64,000 bases of DNA from Aradus depressus (GCA_963662175.1 OY759221.1:14919027-14983026); one strand, 5' to 3'; positions 42,808-53,740 are shown, counted from the stretch's first letter. Translations and numbers: made by a program. Notes: a model not told the origin generated them from the letters alone.

Positions 42808-43100
42808 TACTGGGTGGACACTGAGAACTCATCTTCTGGAATGCTGTTCAGCTCCTCCAGCGATATTTCTTTTTAATTTCGTCAGTTGAGTGAAATCTCG
42901 CCCCTTTTAAGGGTCTTTTGAGTTGAGGGTCCAGGGAGGAAACTAAAAAGTTCGCAGCGTACGGGGGCTGGAGGATGACTGTTATGGCGTTTTTTGGGCA
43001 ATAATCGCGAATGAGTAACGCAGAATGAACAGGCGCGTTGTCATGGTGCAGCACCCACTCCCCACTTCACCACAGTGATGGTCTCTCAACGAGCGTCGCT
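42808..43100 (-). pseudogene. mariner transposase remnant
   Basis: The main frame reads LHHDNAPVHSALLIRDYC...ILQPPYAAN...LKRPLKGARFHSTDEIK. A neighbouring frame gives ISLEELNSIPEDEFSVSTQ. HHDNAP(A/V)H, QPPY and LKRPLKG are hallmarks of mariner DD34D transposases, and the D of HHDN is the second catalytic Asp. The usual SPDLAPCDFF segment with the third Asp is replaced by AANFLVSSLD, and frameshifts follow, so it is inactive. Only the C-terminal third survives. Confidence 0.88.
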
Positions 43101-43164
43101 TCCATGTTCCATGTTATAATAAAAATAATTATTAGCGGGCCAAACTAGTTTATTAAACAAAAAA

Positions 43165-43440
43165 AAAGTCGTCGGTAAATCACCAGCAATGTACTTCCAC
43201 AGCACTATTTAATCTATTAAGTTTTCACTTCTCTAAAACAAAACGATCGTTTTGGCAAAAAATAGATGACAGGGACTTCTAAATCCCCACACTTAATTTC
43301 GTGACGATACATTCATTCTACGAGGAGATATCGTGTTCACAGACGATTAATTTTTGGAATCAGTGTGTCGGCAAACATGACATTCCGGTGAAAACTCAAT
43401 ATAAAATTTCTGGCCGATTATAACTGAATATTTTGTTATA
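43165..43440 (+). repeat. Family A copy, first half
   Basis: 'aaagtcgtcggtaaatcaccagc' and 'tacttccacagcac' at the start, then a jump to the tail ('gtgtcggcaaacatgacattccggtg...ctggccgatta'). Monomers mostly deleted. Confidence 0.78.
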
Positions 43441-43589
43441 ATTAGAGCAAATGTTTTCAGAACGGAATAACTTGAATAAAAATGCCACCTGCAGGCACTT
43501 TCATAGCAAAACTGATAGGTATCTGATATGTACTTTCTTCCAACAATGACACAACAACGCAATATTTGACTTGCACAGGGAATTCTGAA

Positions 43590-43936
43590 ACCTCTTATCA
43601 ATTTCGTGTCGATATATTTGTTACAACGGCATTTATGAGGGTTTTTGAGTTTAGCCCTCCCCTAGTCCATTACTTCCCTTTGACTGATTTGGTTGAGAAT
43701 CAATAGGTGTTGTCCTTATGGAGTAGTGGATATACATATAAGATTTCGATTGTTGATACCTTCAACTTATCGGGAGTTAGGTATCGTTACAAAAATATAC
43801 AGACATGAAATTTTTTCATGTTATTAGAATCAGTCGGAAAACTTATATTGTAAACTGAACATTGACTTTCTGTGCTATTACATAACTTGCTATATACTTG
43901 GTATAGCTGAAGTAAAGTGGTGTGAAGGAGAAGAGT
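43590..43936 (+). repeat. Family A copy, second half
   Basis: One monomer ('gttacaacggcatttatgag') and a worn tail ending 'tatacttggtatagctgaagtaaa', directly against the 188-bp array. Confidence 0.75.
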
Positions 43937-44489
43937 GAGTTGATGGAACTGGCCTGCTAAGAAGGCAGATCTCCAAGGGCATGTTCTATCATTATGTTAA
44001 TACCAAGTAATACCTCCTAATTGTCATGTCCTGTTCTCCTCTCTTGGACAACATCCAGTCCAGCTCGGACATTAGCTGACTTGACCATTCTTATACCCAG
44101 CCTTCCTCCACTCCATCTCTAGTTGAGTTGATGGAACTGGCCTGCTAAGAAGGCGGATCTCCAAGGGCATGTTCTATCATTATGTTAATACCAAGTAATA
44201 CTTCCTAATTGTCATGTCCTGTTCTCCTCTCTTGGTCAACATCCAGTCCAGCTCGGACATTAGCTGACTTGACCATTCTTATACCCAGCCTTCCTCCACT
44301 CCATCTCTAGTTGAGTTGATGGAACTGGCCTGCTAAGAAGGCGGATCTCCAAGGGCATGTTCCATCATTATGTTAATACCAAGTAATACCTCCTAATTGT
44401 CATGTCCTGTTCTCCTCTCTTGGACAACATCCAGTCCAGCTCGGACATTAGCTGACTTGACCAATCTTATACCCAGCCTTCCTCCACAG
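43937..44489. repeat. Tandem array, 188-bp unit, nearly three copies
   Basis: 'gagttgatggaactggcctg' starts at 43937, 44125 and 44313. Units differ at only a few positions, so amplification was recent. Both sides are family A sequence. Confidence 0.95.
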
Positions 44490-44852
44490 CTGATGCCGAT
44501 CAAAATTAATAAGTACCGTCCTAATAGGGCTTTGAATATACATATGAAATTCATGTCAATACATTCAATCCAATGGCAGTTATTTGAGTTTTTGTGTTGA
44601 GCGACCCCCCTAATTCCCCCTTCCTTTTGAACGATTTGGCTGAAAATCAATAGGTGTCGTCCTTGAAGGGTTCTGGGTACACACATAAAATTTCGGGTTG
44701 ATACATTCATTCTAATGAGTTATTTTTTTTTTTTTTTGAATTTTTGGAATCAGGGCGTCGGAAAACATGATATTCCGTTGAAAACTCCGCATGGAATTTT
44801 TGACCCATTATATAACTTCCCCTATACTTCGTAGAGCTGGGAAAGTAAAAGA
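44490..44852 (+). repeat. Family A copy, 5' part missing
   Basis: Starts mid-monomer ('gctgatgccgatcaaaatta') at the edge of the 188-bp array. Ends with a good hairpin 'cttcccctatacttcgtagagctgggaaagta'. The array may have replaced or expanded within this copy. Confidence 0.78.
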
Positions 44853-44984
44853 AAAACTGATTCTGATTTATTTTTGTAAATAACAATAAGCAATGAGCCA
44901 ACTTAAATTGGTCTCAATTTAACAATGGGCTCAGTTGAGCGAGAGCCCACAGGAGGGGGAGCTATCTCTCACATCATCAACATC

Positions 44985-45010
44985 AGCCCCCCCCCCCCCC
45001 CCCCCCCCTC
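44985..45010. repeat. Poly-C run
   Basis: About 23 C in a row, then 'tccctgg'. Confidence 0.9.
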
Positions 45011-45316
45011 CCTGGTCTCACGTGAATGATGTATTTTAGGGGGAAAATAATACATCCAAAATCAATAATTGTCTTTGGCAGGGTTTTGTTTTGTCCCGCA
45101 CCAGTATTGTTCTCCGACCCCTACTTTCTACACTGATATTATTTCTCAAATTGCTAGGGTGCATTACTACCGGGGTTGACTTTATACCAAAATTGTTAAT
45201 TATAATTATTTAATATTTATTCATTTTTAAAGGCTTCGTAGATGTAACTGTTATAAAGAGTTTATACGTATATCTGCTGTCTCTTGGTGGGTTTTCCGAT
45301 TGTCGACGATGGAACC

Positions 45317-45862
45317 CTTCAGTTATACAATAGATCATAAGTTGACTGCTATGTTGAGAAACTTAGACATATTATGGATACTTACTACTAATCTTATAAT
45401 GTATATATTGACAGGAAATTCTGTTTATGTATCCAGAAAAAAGACAAGTAGAAAGACCAGATAGGTAAGGAAGAGATTGGACTTTCAACTAGAAAATCTC
45501 CGAATCTTTAAAGTTAGAAATTTCTTTGTTCTGATTTTTTTTTCTATATTTTTTTAAATAACAATATACAACTAAAATTAATAATATTTTGTTACATTCT
45601 CATAATGATAAACTAATTTGTATGTGATATGAGAGAAATGATGTTTATGTATTTAACAAAATGATTACTGATAGCATGAGCACATTAATAAAATTAAAAT
45701 CAGAAATTTTTCTTATCTTTAAAATAACTAAATGAATAACAAGGAAGCCTTCAGTTATACAATAGATCATAAGATGACTGCTATGTTGAGAAACGTGGAC
45801 ATATTGTGGATACTTACTATAATGTATTTATCGACACGAAATTTTGTTTATGTATCCAGAAC
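45317..45862 (+). repeat. Pair of 120-bp direct repeats 430 bases apart
   Basis: 'ccttcagttatacaatagatcataag' through 'gactgctatgttgagaaac' to 'gtttatgtatccagaa' occurs at 45317-45440 and 45747-45862. Both end in family A-like sequence ('attgacaggaaattctg', 'atcgacacgaaattttg'). A local duplication followed by divergence is the simplest reading. Confidence 0.78.
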
Positions 45863-45978
45863 CACATAACGATGACACTGATTTTCAGTCAGATCGCCCG
45901 AAGGGAAGGGGGGATTAGGGGAAGGTTTTACACAAACACTCTAATAACTGCCGTGAAATTGACCCTTCCTCTGTTGTT
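45815..45978 (-). repeat. Family A monomers, reverse
   Basis: 'gtatttatcgacacgaaatt', 'ccacataacgatgacactgattttcag', 'gaagggaaggggggattagggg', 'ctaataactgccg'. Confidence 0.72.
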
Positions 45979-46159
45979 CGAGGTTTGAGGGTACACTGTC
46001 AGCTTCTTGCAGATATAATAATTAAAATATATTTTCTAAAGAATGGAGTCGAGTACAGAGAGCTTGGAATAGAAAAAAAATATAATCAGAAACGCTATGA
46101 CATAAAAATCTATATTTTAAAAGTTAATCTTTCTTGTAAAATTTACATTTCTGACTGCT

Positions 46160-46265
46160 CAGTGACTGCTTCACAGACACACAGGTAGACAGTAATTTTT
46201 GTTCATATTTGGTTTCTAGAGGTCGGAAAACATGAAATTCCGTTGAAAACTCCTCATCAAAAGAA
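46160..46265 (+). repeat. Family A tail fragment
   Basis: 'tgcttcacagacacacaggt' and 'gaggtcggaaaacatgaaattccgttgaaaactcctcatc'. No terminal hairpin. Confidence 0.72.
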
Positions 46266-46964
46266 GTAAAAAGTATTAAAAAATGAATGGAAGTTAAAGT
46301 TTCGTGTTGTATACCCATGATGGTCTTTGAACACATAGGCGGAGGACGATCCTGCCTGATCTTCCTTGATTCGTCTAAGAAGGCTCATTCCAACACAACT
46401 TTTTCTATGACCGTTTAACGGAAATAAATATCATTGGAAGGAAGCTCAATCGCTAATGTTTTTTCTCTCTCCAGTAATATTGGTTGTTCCCAGGTTTGTC
46501 ACTAAAGAGTTAGGTTCCAAAATTGACAAAAAATCATTAAATGTTTATTCGAGTGGTATTAGTGTTGTGATTGTAGAAGAGGAATGTTCTTGTCTTTTGT
46601 CCACTTTGTTCTTGATTAGGTTCCCCCAAGAGGATGTCAAACTTAATATCGAGCTCGGCCCAACTCACATCCCGAGTTGCCTTGAGCAGCCATTATCTTG
46701 ATTAAATACTAACTAGTGTACGGTCTACTATGTATCTGGGAAATATCCACTTGACCAACCAACCACCTCAGTTCCACCATGATCTTTTGGGAGATTGTTC
46801 TTTCTGTCAGTCTTAATCTTACTTGGTTGGTCACAGAGCGAAGTGGTCTCTCTGATCTGATCAGCCGTTTCCATCGTACCTTGTCCTTGGCTCTCCAGTT
46901 GAAAATTCGGTAGCGTCCCTCTTGATAATCCGCCCTTCGACGTCTTCTTGGGGGTCTTCTTCAC
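46266..46964 (-). other. Unassigned sequence with a 78-codon - strand frame
   Basis: The frame 46728-46964 (MKKTPKKTSKGGLSRGTLPN...) is Lys/Thr-rich, and GC is above average at 46720-46960. No family recognised. It ends where a SINE-1 scrap begins, so it may be debris of another element. Confidence 0.25.
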
Positions 46965-47008
46965 TTTTTCGTCGCTCTGGTGGACATGAGCTCGACTCTA
47001 CAGTGGAA
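46965..47008 (-). mobile_element. SINE-1 scrap
   Basis: 'tcgtcgctctggtggacatg' and 'agctcgactctacagtgg' only. Confidence 0.7.
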
Positions 47009-47387
47009 TTATCGCTAACGTTGTAGAGATTAATAAAAAAATAAAAATAGTCTGTGATAATATTTTTTTTAAATTGTATTTATTTATATTTTATTTATTA
47101 TATTTTAGGACAACAAAAAATTCCTTTGGCTGTATGGTGAATTTTATATTGTTACTATTATGTAGAGACTTATTTTAGTTATTGTGTATATTAGAATGAA
47201 TGGTTTTGTATGTAGAGAGAGTGAGTGAACCTAGCTATCCCCACCTCTTAGAGCTATGCCAGTTGTCCTTTAACCGCTGTGCTGTGTGGGTGGTGTAAGT
47301 TTATAATTTTTTATCTTGTTACTCTATACCCTGATGCTTTAAGAGTTATTTATACTTTTCATTATTCTATCATAGTTGAACCACTGA
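47009..47387. other. AT-rich unassigned intronic sequence
   Basis: No feature recognised. Confidence 0.4.
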
Positions 47388-47466
47388 TGATGACGCTCTT
47401 GTGTCGAAAACCGGTTCTGGTCTAATATAAAACATTGGGAAGACAACGTCTTTTATTTCTATGGTA
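47388..47466 (+). mobile_element. Single half of the CTGATGATG...ACCGGTT element
   Basis: CCACTGATGATGACGC, then GTCGAAAACCGGTTCTGGTC, ATAAAACATTGGGAAGACAA and CGTCTTTTATTTCTATGG. Same unit as the right half of 62596-62757, here without an inverted partner. Confidence 0.65.
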
Positions 47467-47699
47467 AATACTGTTGTTTCAGTTTTGCCGTTTCTTCTAT
47501 TTTTCGCACATTTTTTCCTGGGGGTGCTATACTTAGACGGCCTGTACTTGACAGAGGACAGTAGCCGACAGGTGAGTTGAGGTTGGTCTAGTCAAGTGTT
47601 GCAGTTCTGCATGGGATGCCACGTTGGTGCTTGGCTGTCCTTGAGACATTCCACCCCCTCATCTAGGTGGTCCACCTTCCACTTCACTTGACTCCTTTC

Positions 47700-48168
47700 A
47701 TTTTACTTTCCCAGGCTAAAAGAAGTATACGGAAAATCATGTACTCTGTCAGGAATTCGATGTTGAGTTTTCATCGGAATTTTATGTTTTCCGACCCTCT
47801 GATTTCAAAAATAGAAAAAAAATGATGTCTGTTTGTGCGAAAGTGCATTCGATCTATTAGTTTGTATTCAGAGGGAGAGCAAACACTTACTTGATAAATT
47901 CGCAGTGTGGAAGTACATTGCTGGTGATTCACTGACGACTTTATTACTTCCCCAGCTATGGGAAGTTATGTAATCGGTCTGAAATTCCTTGTTGTTTTCA
48001 TTGGAATTTCATGTTTTCCAATGATCTGACTTCGAAAAAAAAGCAATTTCTGTCTGTGTGTGTTCCTTAACATGATATCTCCTGACAGAATAAATGTATC
48101 TACACAACATTCTGTGTGTGTATTCAAAAACCCATAAAGGCGACACTTTCTATTTCATTTCCCCTCTT
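47700..48168 (-). repeat. Two family A copies in a row, reverse
   Basis: The first runs 'cttttcccaggctaaaagaagtata' to 'cattgctggtgattcactgacgac' (47700-47942). The second starts at once with 'acttccccagctatgggaagttatg' and stops at a SINE-1 fragment at 48170. Confidence 0.8.
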
Positions 48169-48240
48169 GGAGCTTTAACTACGAGGTCATATAGCCTAAT
48201 ACCAGAGCGGTCTTGCGTCGCTCTTGTGGAGATAAGCCCA
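48169..48240 (-). mobile_element. SINE-1 fragment
   Basis: 'gctttaactacgaggtcatat' to 'gctcttgtggagataagccc'. Confidence 0.78.
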
Positions 48241-48892
48241 ACAATTGTTTTCCTTTTTTTCGGGTGTACCAGACCCCTGTGGGGCTTTACACCACCCGTC
48301 CGCAGCGTAAATTCGAACTAACAGATCGAGGTCGAGTCACTAGGCCAAGATTTTGAGTCTGAACAAATGTCCCACCGACTCGGGGGGTTTTGTACAACCC
48401 CCGTTACGCCGGAATGGATAGAGCATGTCTGTACGTGTTTGATGTGCAGTGTTTGTTTTGCCTGTGACGTTATCGGGCTAGTGTGGGCGCCGGCGGATTA
48501 GCGTTTTGTAAAATTAGAAATTAGTGTAGCGTGATAACGCGTTTAGATAGGACGTTGATTCGGGTGTCATTCTAAAGAGGTTGAAGAGCACTACTAGGAC
48601 TCAAAGTGAAACAATAAAAATACTCGCCGAAATATATGTAAAAATCGGTATTAAATTGAAAATTTCAAAAAAATTAAAGATGTCGTCTCATATGAATCGT
48701 AAATATGCGCAGAATTATAGAAAATGCAATCAGAGGAAAGCTGGCATCAAAAGGAATTTAAAAAACCTAGAAAGTCTAGTGCCGAGCAAATGCAAGAGCT
48801 ACGGCAGCATCGAAAAGAAAATGAAAAATGATTTTATCCCGACGTTTTCAGGGAAAATCTACGGCGTGGACCTTGACTACGCCCTAATGTTT
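48241..48892 (+). other. Orphan GC-richer segment with a broken basic reading frame
   Basis: Unlike its neighbours: less AT-rich, with CpG-bearing sequence at 48280-48570 followed by coding-like sequence. One frame (MSSHMNRKYAQNYRKCNQRK from 48680) runs on into family A. The next frame over reads MQSEESWHQKEFKKPR and SAEQMQELRQHRKENE before a stop. The basic 'SAEQM.ELRQ.RKENE' stretch resembles short DNA-binding motifs of arthropod mobile elements (inference from memory). Probably the 5' end of an unidentified element, truncated by the family A copy at 48893. Confidence 0.35.
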
Positions 48893-49168
48893 TTTTTTCG
48901 TGCAAACCATAATGTAATCGATGTTGAAATTTCACTGATTCTGATCTGTATGAACTCGATAATTTTCGATAGAATGAATGTATCGAAAACCCCAGGGTTT
49001 ACACAAAAACTCGTAATAACTGTTGATGTAACGAATGTAACGTCCTGAAGACTCCCATTGATTTTCAACCCTATTGATTGATTGAATTAAGAGGGAGAGT
49101 GAAAACTTATTTGATTAATTCGTGCTGGGGAAGTACATTGCTCGTTGATTCACTGACGCCTCTGCTAA
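48893..49168 (-). repeat. Family A copy, reverse
   Basis: 'gatgttgaaatttcactgatt', 'ttcgatagaatgaatgtatcg', 'gtaataactgttgatgtaacgaatgtaacg', ending 'gctggggaagtacattgctcgttgattcac'. Confidence 0.78.
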
Positions 49169-50498
49169 GAATGGCAAGTAGAAGAAAGGTATATATAGAG
49201 AGCAGAGAAAGACCTGTTTCTCTGTTGTTTTATTTAATAATTTCCACGCTCCAGTTCTTCTCTTCTCCTCAGCTTTCCTTTTCGTCTACAACAATTCTCT
49301 ATATAATTTAATTTAATTCTGAGTTGAGTTGTTTTGATACCAGTAAATTTAAAAAAAAATTATAATTTTTTTTATTTTGATGAAACAAGTTTCTACAATG
49401 TATTTGTAATATATTTTCTAGAGGATTCATCATTTTCTGGATAGATATTTGCGTAGAATTTAAATTTAAATGAAATATATTTTGTAATTGTCACAGACTT
49501 CTTACTTCAGAGTCTACTTGTGACAATAAATGATCCACACTTTCAAATAATACACACTTAATGAAGAGGCCAAAATTGAAAGTAAAGAAGAAAAAACATT
49601 TTAAATAGTCTTTCGTGTAATTAAAAAAAAAAATTTAAGAAACCTCAAGTAAAAAATAAAGTTGATGTTAATGAGTTCAAAAATAAAGACAATGAGACCA
49701 AATTCAGATCCTTACGTGCAATTGAACTTGAGATATGAAACCTTGAAGTTGGTTATTTTGCTCATTTTTTCCTTAATTGTTTTAAAATGTAATTATTTAC
49801 TCAAATATTCATTTTTGTCAATAATCAACTTTTTTTTCTAAAAATTACTCAGAAATTATATTTAAAAAAAAATGTACCCATGACCCAGGGTATATACATT
49901 ATCAGAAAGTTTATATAAGCTACAATTACGCAAAGATATAACAATAAAACTAAATGTGACTAAATAACAACATACGTCATGAGCGAATAGAACTTTAAAA
50001 TTATTTACACTATAACGAAATAAACAAACAGTTATAACTAAAAAAAGTCTATGAGATGGACAATAAATTATAAGATATAAACTAAAAACAAAACTAAAAT
50101 ATACTATTACATCTAAACAAAAAACTAAATACAACTGAACAACTTACATCATGAGAATTTAAAAATTTTAATCTTTGCTAAAATTTTATTATAAATTTTA
50201 AGTATTAGTTACATTTACTTCATAATAAAATGTTAATTTGTTAAAACATGCTTTTTATTATTTAGCAAAATTTAATTTTTCAATTTCTCACCTAAAATAA
50301 TTAATACTAAATAATGTATAACTCGTATTTCACCGGTTCTATTGATTTTTTATACAAATCTTTGGGAAAAATATATTTAATATATAAATTGTCCAATAAA
50401 TAATCCATATTGCAGTGTGATACCAACTCTCTTCTCGTGACATTCTCGCACGTGCCGAGAACCAGTATAAAAAATTCCCCAATTTATCATGATTGGCA
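49169..50498. other. AT-rich unassigned intronic sequence
   Basis: Very AT-rich, especially 49640-50400, with no exon. 'ctttcaaataatacacactt' + 'aatgaagaggccaaaattgaaa' at 49543 resembles 'ctttcaaatagtatgcactt' at 50957, which is next to the LINE remnant, so a related scrap may lie here. Confidence 0.4.
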
Positions 50499-50545
50499 CG
50501 TGATGGTAGTTCACCTTTAAGCTACTAGGTGGAACTACCATCACG
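50499..50545. other. Strong hairpin, 18-bp arms
   Basis: CGTGATGGTAGTTCACCT pairs with AGGTGGAACTACCATCACG (one bulged base) around a 10-base loop. It marks the left edge of the GC-rich segment that leads to the LINE remnant. Confidence 0.8.
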
Positions 50546-50999
50546 CCACTGTCCCCAAAACTTTTAGGCCCCTGGCGAGTGCGGGTGCTGTCCGGGGCTG
50601 TTGAGCGGTCGGGAATCCGTGCTAGAGGGCCCCTAGGGTCAGCTGACGCCTGACCCTACCCCTGATCGGCTCCCGCTCCCTCAGCAGCTCTGGATTAAGG
50701 GGCCGCTAGTCGGAACTTTTGATACCATTGGTCCAACTAGTGTGCCCCGCCCAGCTCGCTCGGGGTTCGACATATATTCAAGAAACCAAGTGCAGAGTGC
50801 AGAGGACAATGCCAGTGAGAGAAACCCAGTCTACAATCTATCCAGCTGAGCGAAGGGAGTCACTTCAACATCCCCCCACGCCTTCCGGGGTATTTTTGGG
50901 TGGCCGGCCTTGCTGGCCGGTTCATTACCCTACCCTTCTACATCAAGGGAGGAACTCTTTCAAATAGTATGCACTTAATGACGACGCTAAGATTAAATG
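50546..50999 (+). other. GC-rich block upstream of LINE remnant
   Basis: Strikingly GC-rich for this window (for example 'ggccggccttgctggccggt' at 50902, itself palindromic). Short open frames, no recognised domain. Could be 5' UTR or ORF1 material of the LINE whose C-terminus follows, with the middle deleted. Confidence 0.4.
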
Positions 51000-51627
51000 C
51001 TACAACCTCAGTGCAATGGTAAGACGAAGAGCAGTGAGCAGGTGGAGCGAAGTGCTGGAGAAGTCGGTACCCTAGCAAGCAGCCCTCAGACCTACCTGCC
51101 TACAACTGGAAGTCTCAACTTAACTATATCCTAACCTCCATAGACTACTCATGGTTGTGGGAAGCTCAGGACCTTGATCTTATCAACAGGCACAAGAAAG
51201 AGATCGTGAGTCGATTTGAAGTAAAGAGCCGCTCCAGGGGAATTCAACTCATGGCATCTAGCTATCACCTCACAAGAATATCTACGGCTACAATGAGTAC
51301 TTGAAGCTGAGAACAAATATCGAGAGGACGAGAGTGATATCCTAGATATGGCGGCGTAGAGAAAGTCTGGCTAGAGTGACGATGGGAGGAGTGTCCTACC
51401 TCTTCAACAGGGAGGTCAGCTGTGGTGTCTGTAACGAAGACAGACCTGACGACATCGACCACTTCTTCATTGAGTGTCCAGCCTTCAGCCAACTATGAAA
51501 AAAGTACCTGGGAGAAGCACTGACCACCCCACAACCACACAAGAACGTTTACAACGTTAATAACAATAATAAACTCAATAATATCATGCTCTACATTGTA
51601 ATGGCGTTAAAAATTAGAGGACCTTAA
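51000..51627 (+). pseudogene. LINE ORF2 C-terminal remnant with CCHC motif
   Basis: Reads YNWKSQLNYILTSIDYSWLW...RGIQLMASSYH. After a frameshift it continues YGYNEYLKLRTNIERTRVIS (stop) IWRRRESLARVTMGGVSYLF, then CGVCNEDRPDDIDHFFIEC, PAFSQL (stop), and a tail rich in Asn to 51625. C-x2-C...H-x4-C is the C-terminal zinc motif of non-LTR retrotransposons such as the R1/Jockey/I groups. One frameshift and two in-frame stops make it inactive. Confidence 0.82.
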
Positions 51628-52266
51628 ATAGAGTACGATTTTACTAGAAGAATTATATTTATTTGTTAATTAAGAGTTATTTTTTATTTATTTATGTTTT
51701 ATTATTCTATTACTAACATTTTTATATTTATACTTTATTTTATTATAAAGAAATGGAAATTTGAATTGAATCCAGGCCAGTCCAAAATAAAACTTGACGA
51801 AACACAAAATGTGAGGAGAAAATTCTCTCGTCTTTATGTAAAATTAAAAAATAAAAATTTTCAGAAAAAAACAATATTAATAATATTTTAAAGCCGGAGC
51901 GGCGATTCCCGAACTATTTTTTTTTGGTGCACCGAAATAAGTACATACCCACAAGTACATACTAACTAATAGTTTTACTACGAAAACTAAGTAAAACTTT
52001 TAAACAAATCACAACATTAAAATAACTTAAAAACAAAAATAAAACTACTTTTAAACACAAAACGAATGGAAAAGATTTTTTGAATAAAAATAAACAGATG
52101 AATAAACTCATTAAATCGATAAAAATGAACAAGTAAGTTCTAATATCAAGGTTACAAAATAGAACTTGTCCCGGCCCATTCTAGACAATGACTACATGGA
52201 ATTACTTACTACTATTTAGATTAATTAAAAAATATTAATATAACGTAAATGTTATTTGGTAAAATG
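51628..52266. other. AT-rich sequence after the LINE remnant
   Basis: May include the LINE 3' UTR (51628-51900), but no poly-A boundary could be fixed. Otherwise unassigned. Confidence 0.4.
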
Positions 52267-52570
52267 CTAGTTAGTTATTATGACTCATGCCCGGGCTTTA
52301 ACTATGAGGTCATATCGCCTACTACCAGAGAGCTCTTTCGTCACTCTGATGGACATAAGCCCGACTCTACTATGGGAGTCCTACATTTTGCCTACTCTAA
52401 ATTTTTATTCACCTAGGGTAAGGGTCTTTAACGAGTTACTGACATCGTACAGGCTCGGAACCATCGCTTAACATCCTCCTTACCTCCCAGATAAAATAAA
52501 CTAAGGGGTTTCGACCCCGCGAACTTGAGCTCATAAGCAAGCACGCATACCATTGAGCTACCGGCACCTT
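52267..52570 (-). mobile_element. SINE-1, nearly full length
   Basis: 'tagttagttattatgactcatgcccggg' to the head 'cataccattgagctaccggcacc'. The body is short by about 30 bases between 'cttaacatcc' and 'tccttacctccc'. No clear target duplication. Confidence 0.88.
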
Positions 52571-53152
52571 CATTCTCCCTTGTCTTATAAGAACGATCGG
52601 CCCCTCAAATCGTGTTCTGAAGAGCAAGTTTGATGTTAGTTTATGTATCAATCCACTTGTATTTGTGTTGTTGATATCAATTTTATGACTGTCTTTCCCA
52701 AAAGCTACCATTTCAAAATGAGTCTAGTAATTTCTACCTTTCCGAAATGACAATATCATAATTTTTCTGTGGTGTATAGGGGTTGAATGCAACTGCGGTT
52801 TGATGCAACTGTTACTCCACAACTACCGAGTTCCTGCCATCAGCCTGTCAGGGAGCCTCCTTAGATTGTACGGTTTCCTGATAGTTGCTACGGTCGGACT
52901 TTTAGAATGGCTTCGTCTACTTCCGGTGGTAGCTTTTAGGTGCTGTTATCCGACAACAAAAAAACAAAAAAGGTTAAAAAGTTCATGGTAAGTGGAGAAA
53001 CGAAGCAGGTGTCACATCCTGTAGTGGGGCTCTCTCGTCTGCAGGCCCGACCTAAGAGAGGAACCGTTTTTGTATTTTTGAATTTAAATTCTATTAGTAG
53101 CATAGGCAGAAACTAGAGCAAAGTGACTTTCATATACTCAGTAACGTTGATT
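52571..53152. other. Unassigned intronic sequence
   Basis: GC-richer at 52780-52950. A donor-like CATG|GTAAGTGG at 52985 follows a purine-rich stretch, but no acceptor or coding match supports an exon. Confidence 0.35.
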
Positions 53153-53568
53153 TTTTCCGGCATTTTTTCCAGAGGTGTCTTCTTTTTTGACAATATTTCG
53201 GGACACATTCACGTCTTTTCTTCTGGTCATAATGACCACCATATTATAAACTATTTTTTTCTATAATTCATTCAGGATTTGGCTAACCTATGTTCAGGAG
53301 TCGGATATTCTTGAACTGGAATCGCATAAGCAACCTTAAGGGTATATATTTTGGAATTTTCTTTGGATACATAATGCAGATTTGGATATACTGGCATGCA
53401 AGGGAGCCTTTGAAAGTGGGGCTTGCAGTGGGCGTCTCTTGGTGAGTTGGTCATCAAATAGCAACGGAACTGCATGAAAATATTGTTTTAGTTAGTGACC
53501 CAGAAGAAGGGACGTGAATGTGTTCCGAAAAAGAAAAAAAAAGACACCTGGAAAAATGGCGTAAAAAA
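53153..53568. mobile_element. Inverted-repeat element, about 70-bp imperfect TIRs
   Basis: Left 'ccggcattttttccagaggtgtcttc...cgggacacattcacgtcttttcttctggtc' is mirrored by 'gacccagaagaagggacgtgaatgtgttccg...gacacctggaaaaatggcg' at 53497-53565. About 415 bases, no transposase; the inner 53270-53480 is unique. Confidence 0.8.
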
Positions 53569-53624
53569 TGAACATATCAACCATTCCAGAGAAGTTTAAG
53601 AAACATCCCTAGTAACTCCGATAT

Positions 53625-53740
53625 GACTCTGTCCGGGCTTTATCGCCTACTACCAGAGTGCTCTTTCGACATTCTGATGGACATAAGCCCGACTCTATTG
53701 TCCTAAATTGTGCCGACCTAGTTTTAGTGAGCTCAATACT
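53625..53740 (-). mobile_element. SINE-1 fragment
   Basis: 'ccgggctttatcgcctactaccagagtgc' and 'attctgatggacataagcccgactctattg'. The 'acgaggtcata' part is deleted. Confidence 0.78.

Noticed and set aside
52780..52990. Alternative first exon ending at CATG|GTAAGT (52985)
   Set aside because: Only the donor is good; no promoter signal or coding match, and the ATG would be out of phase with exon 2.
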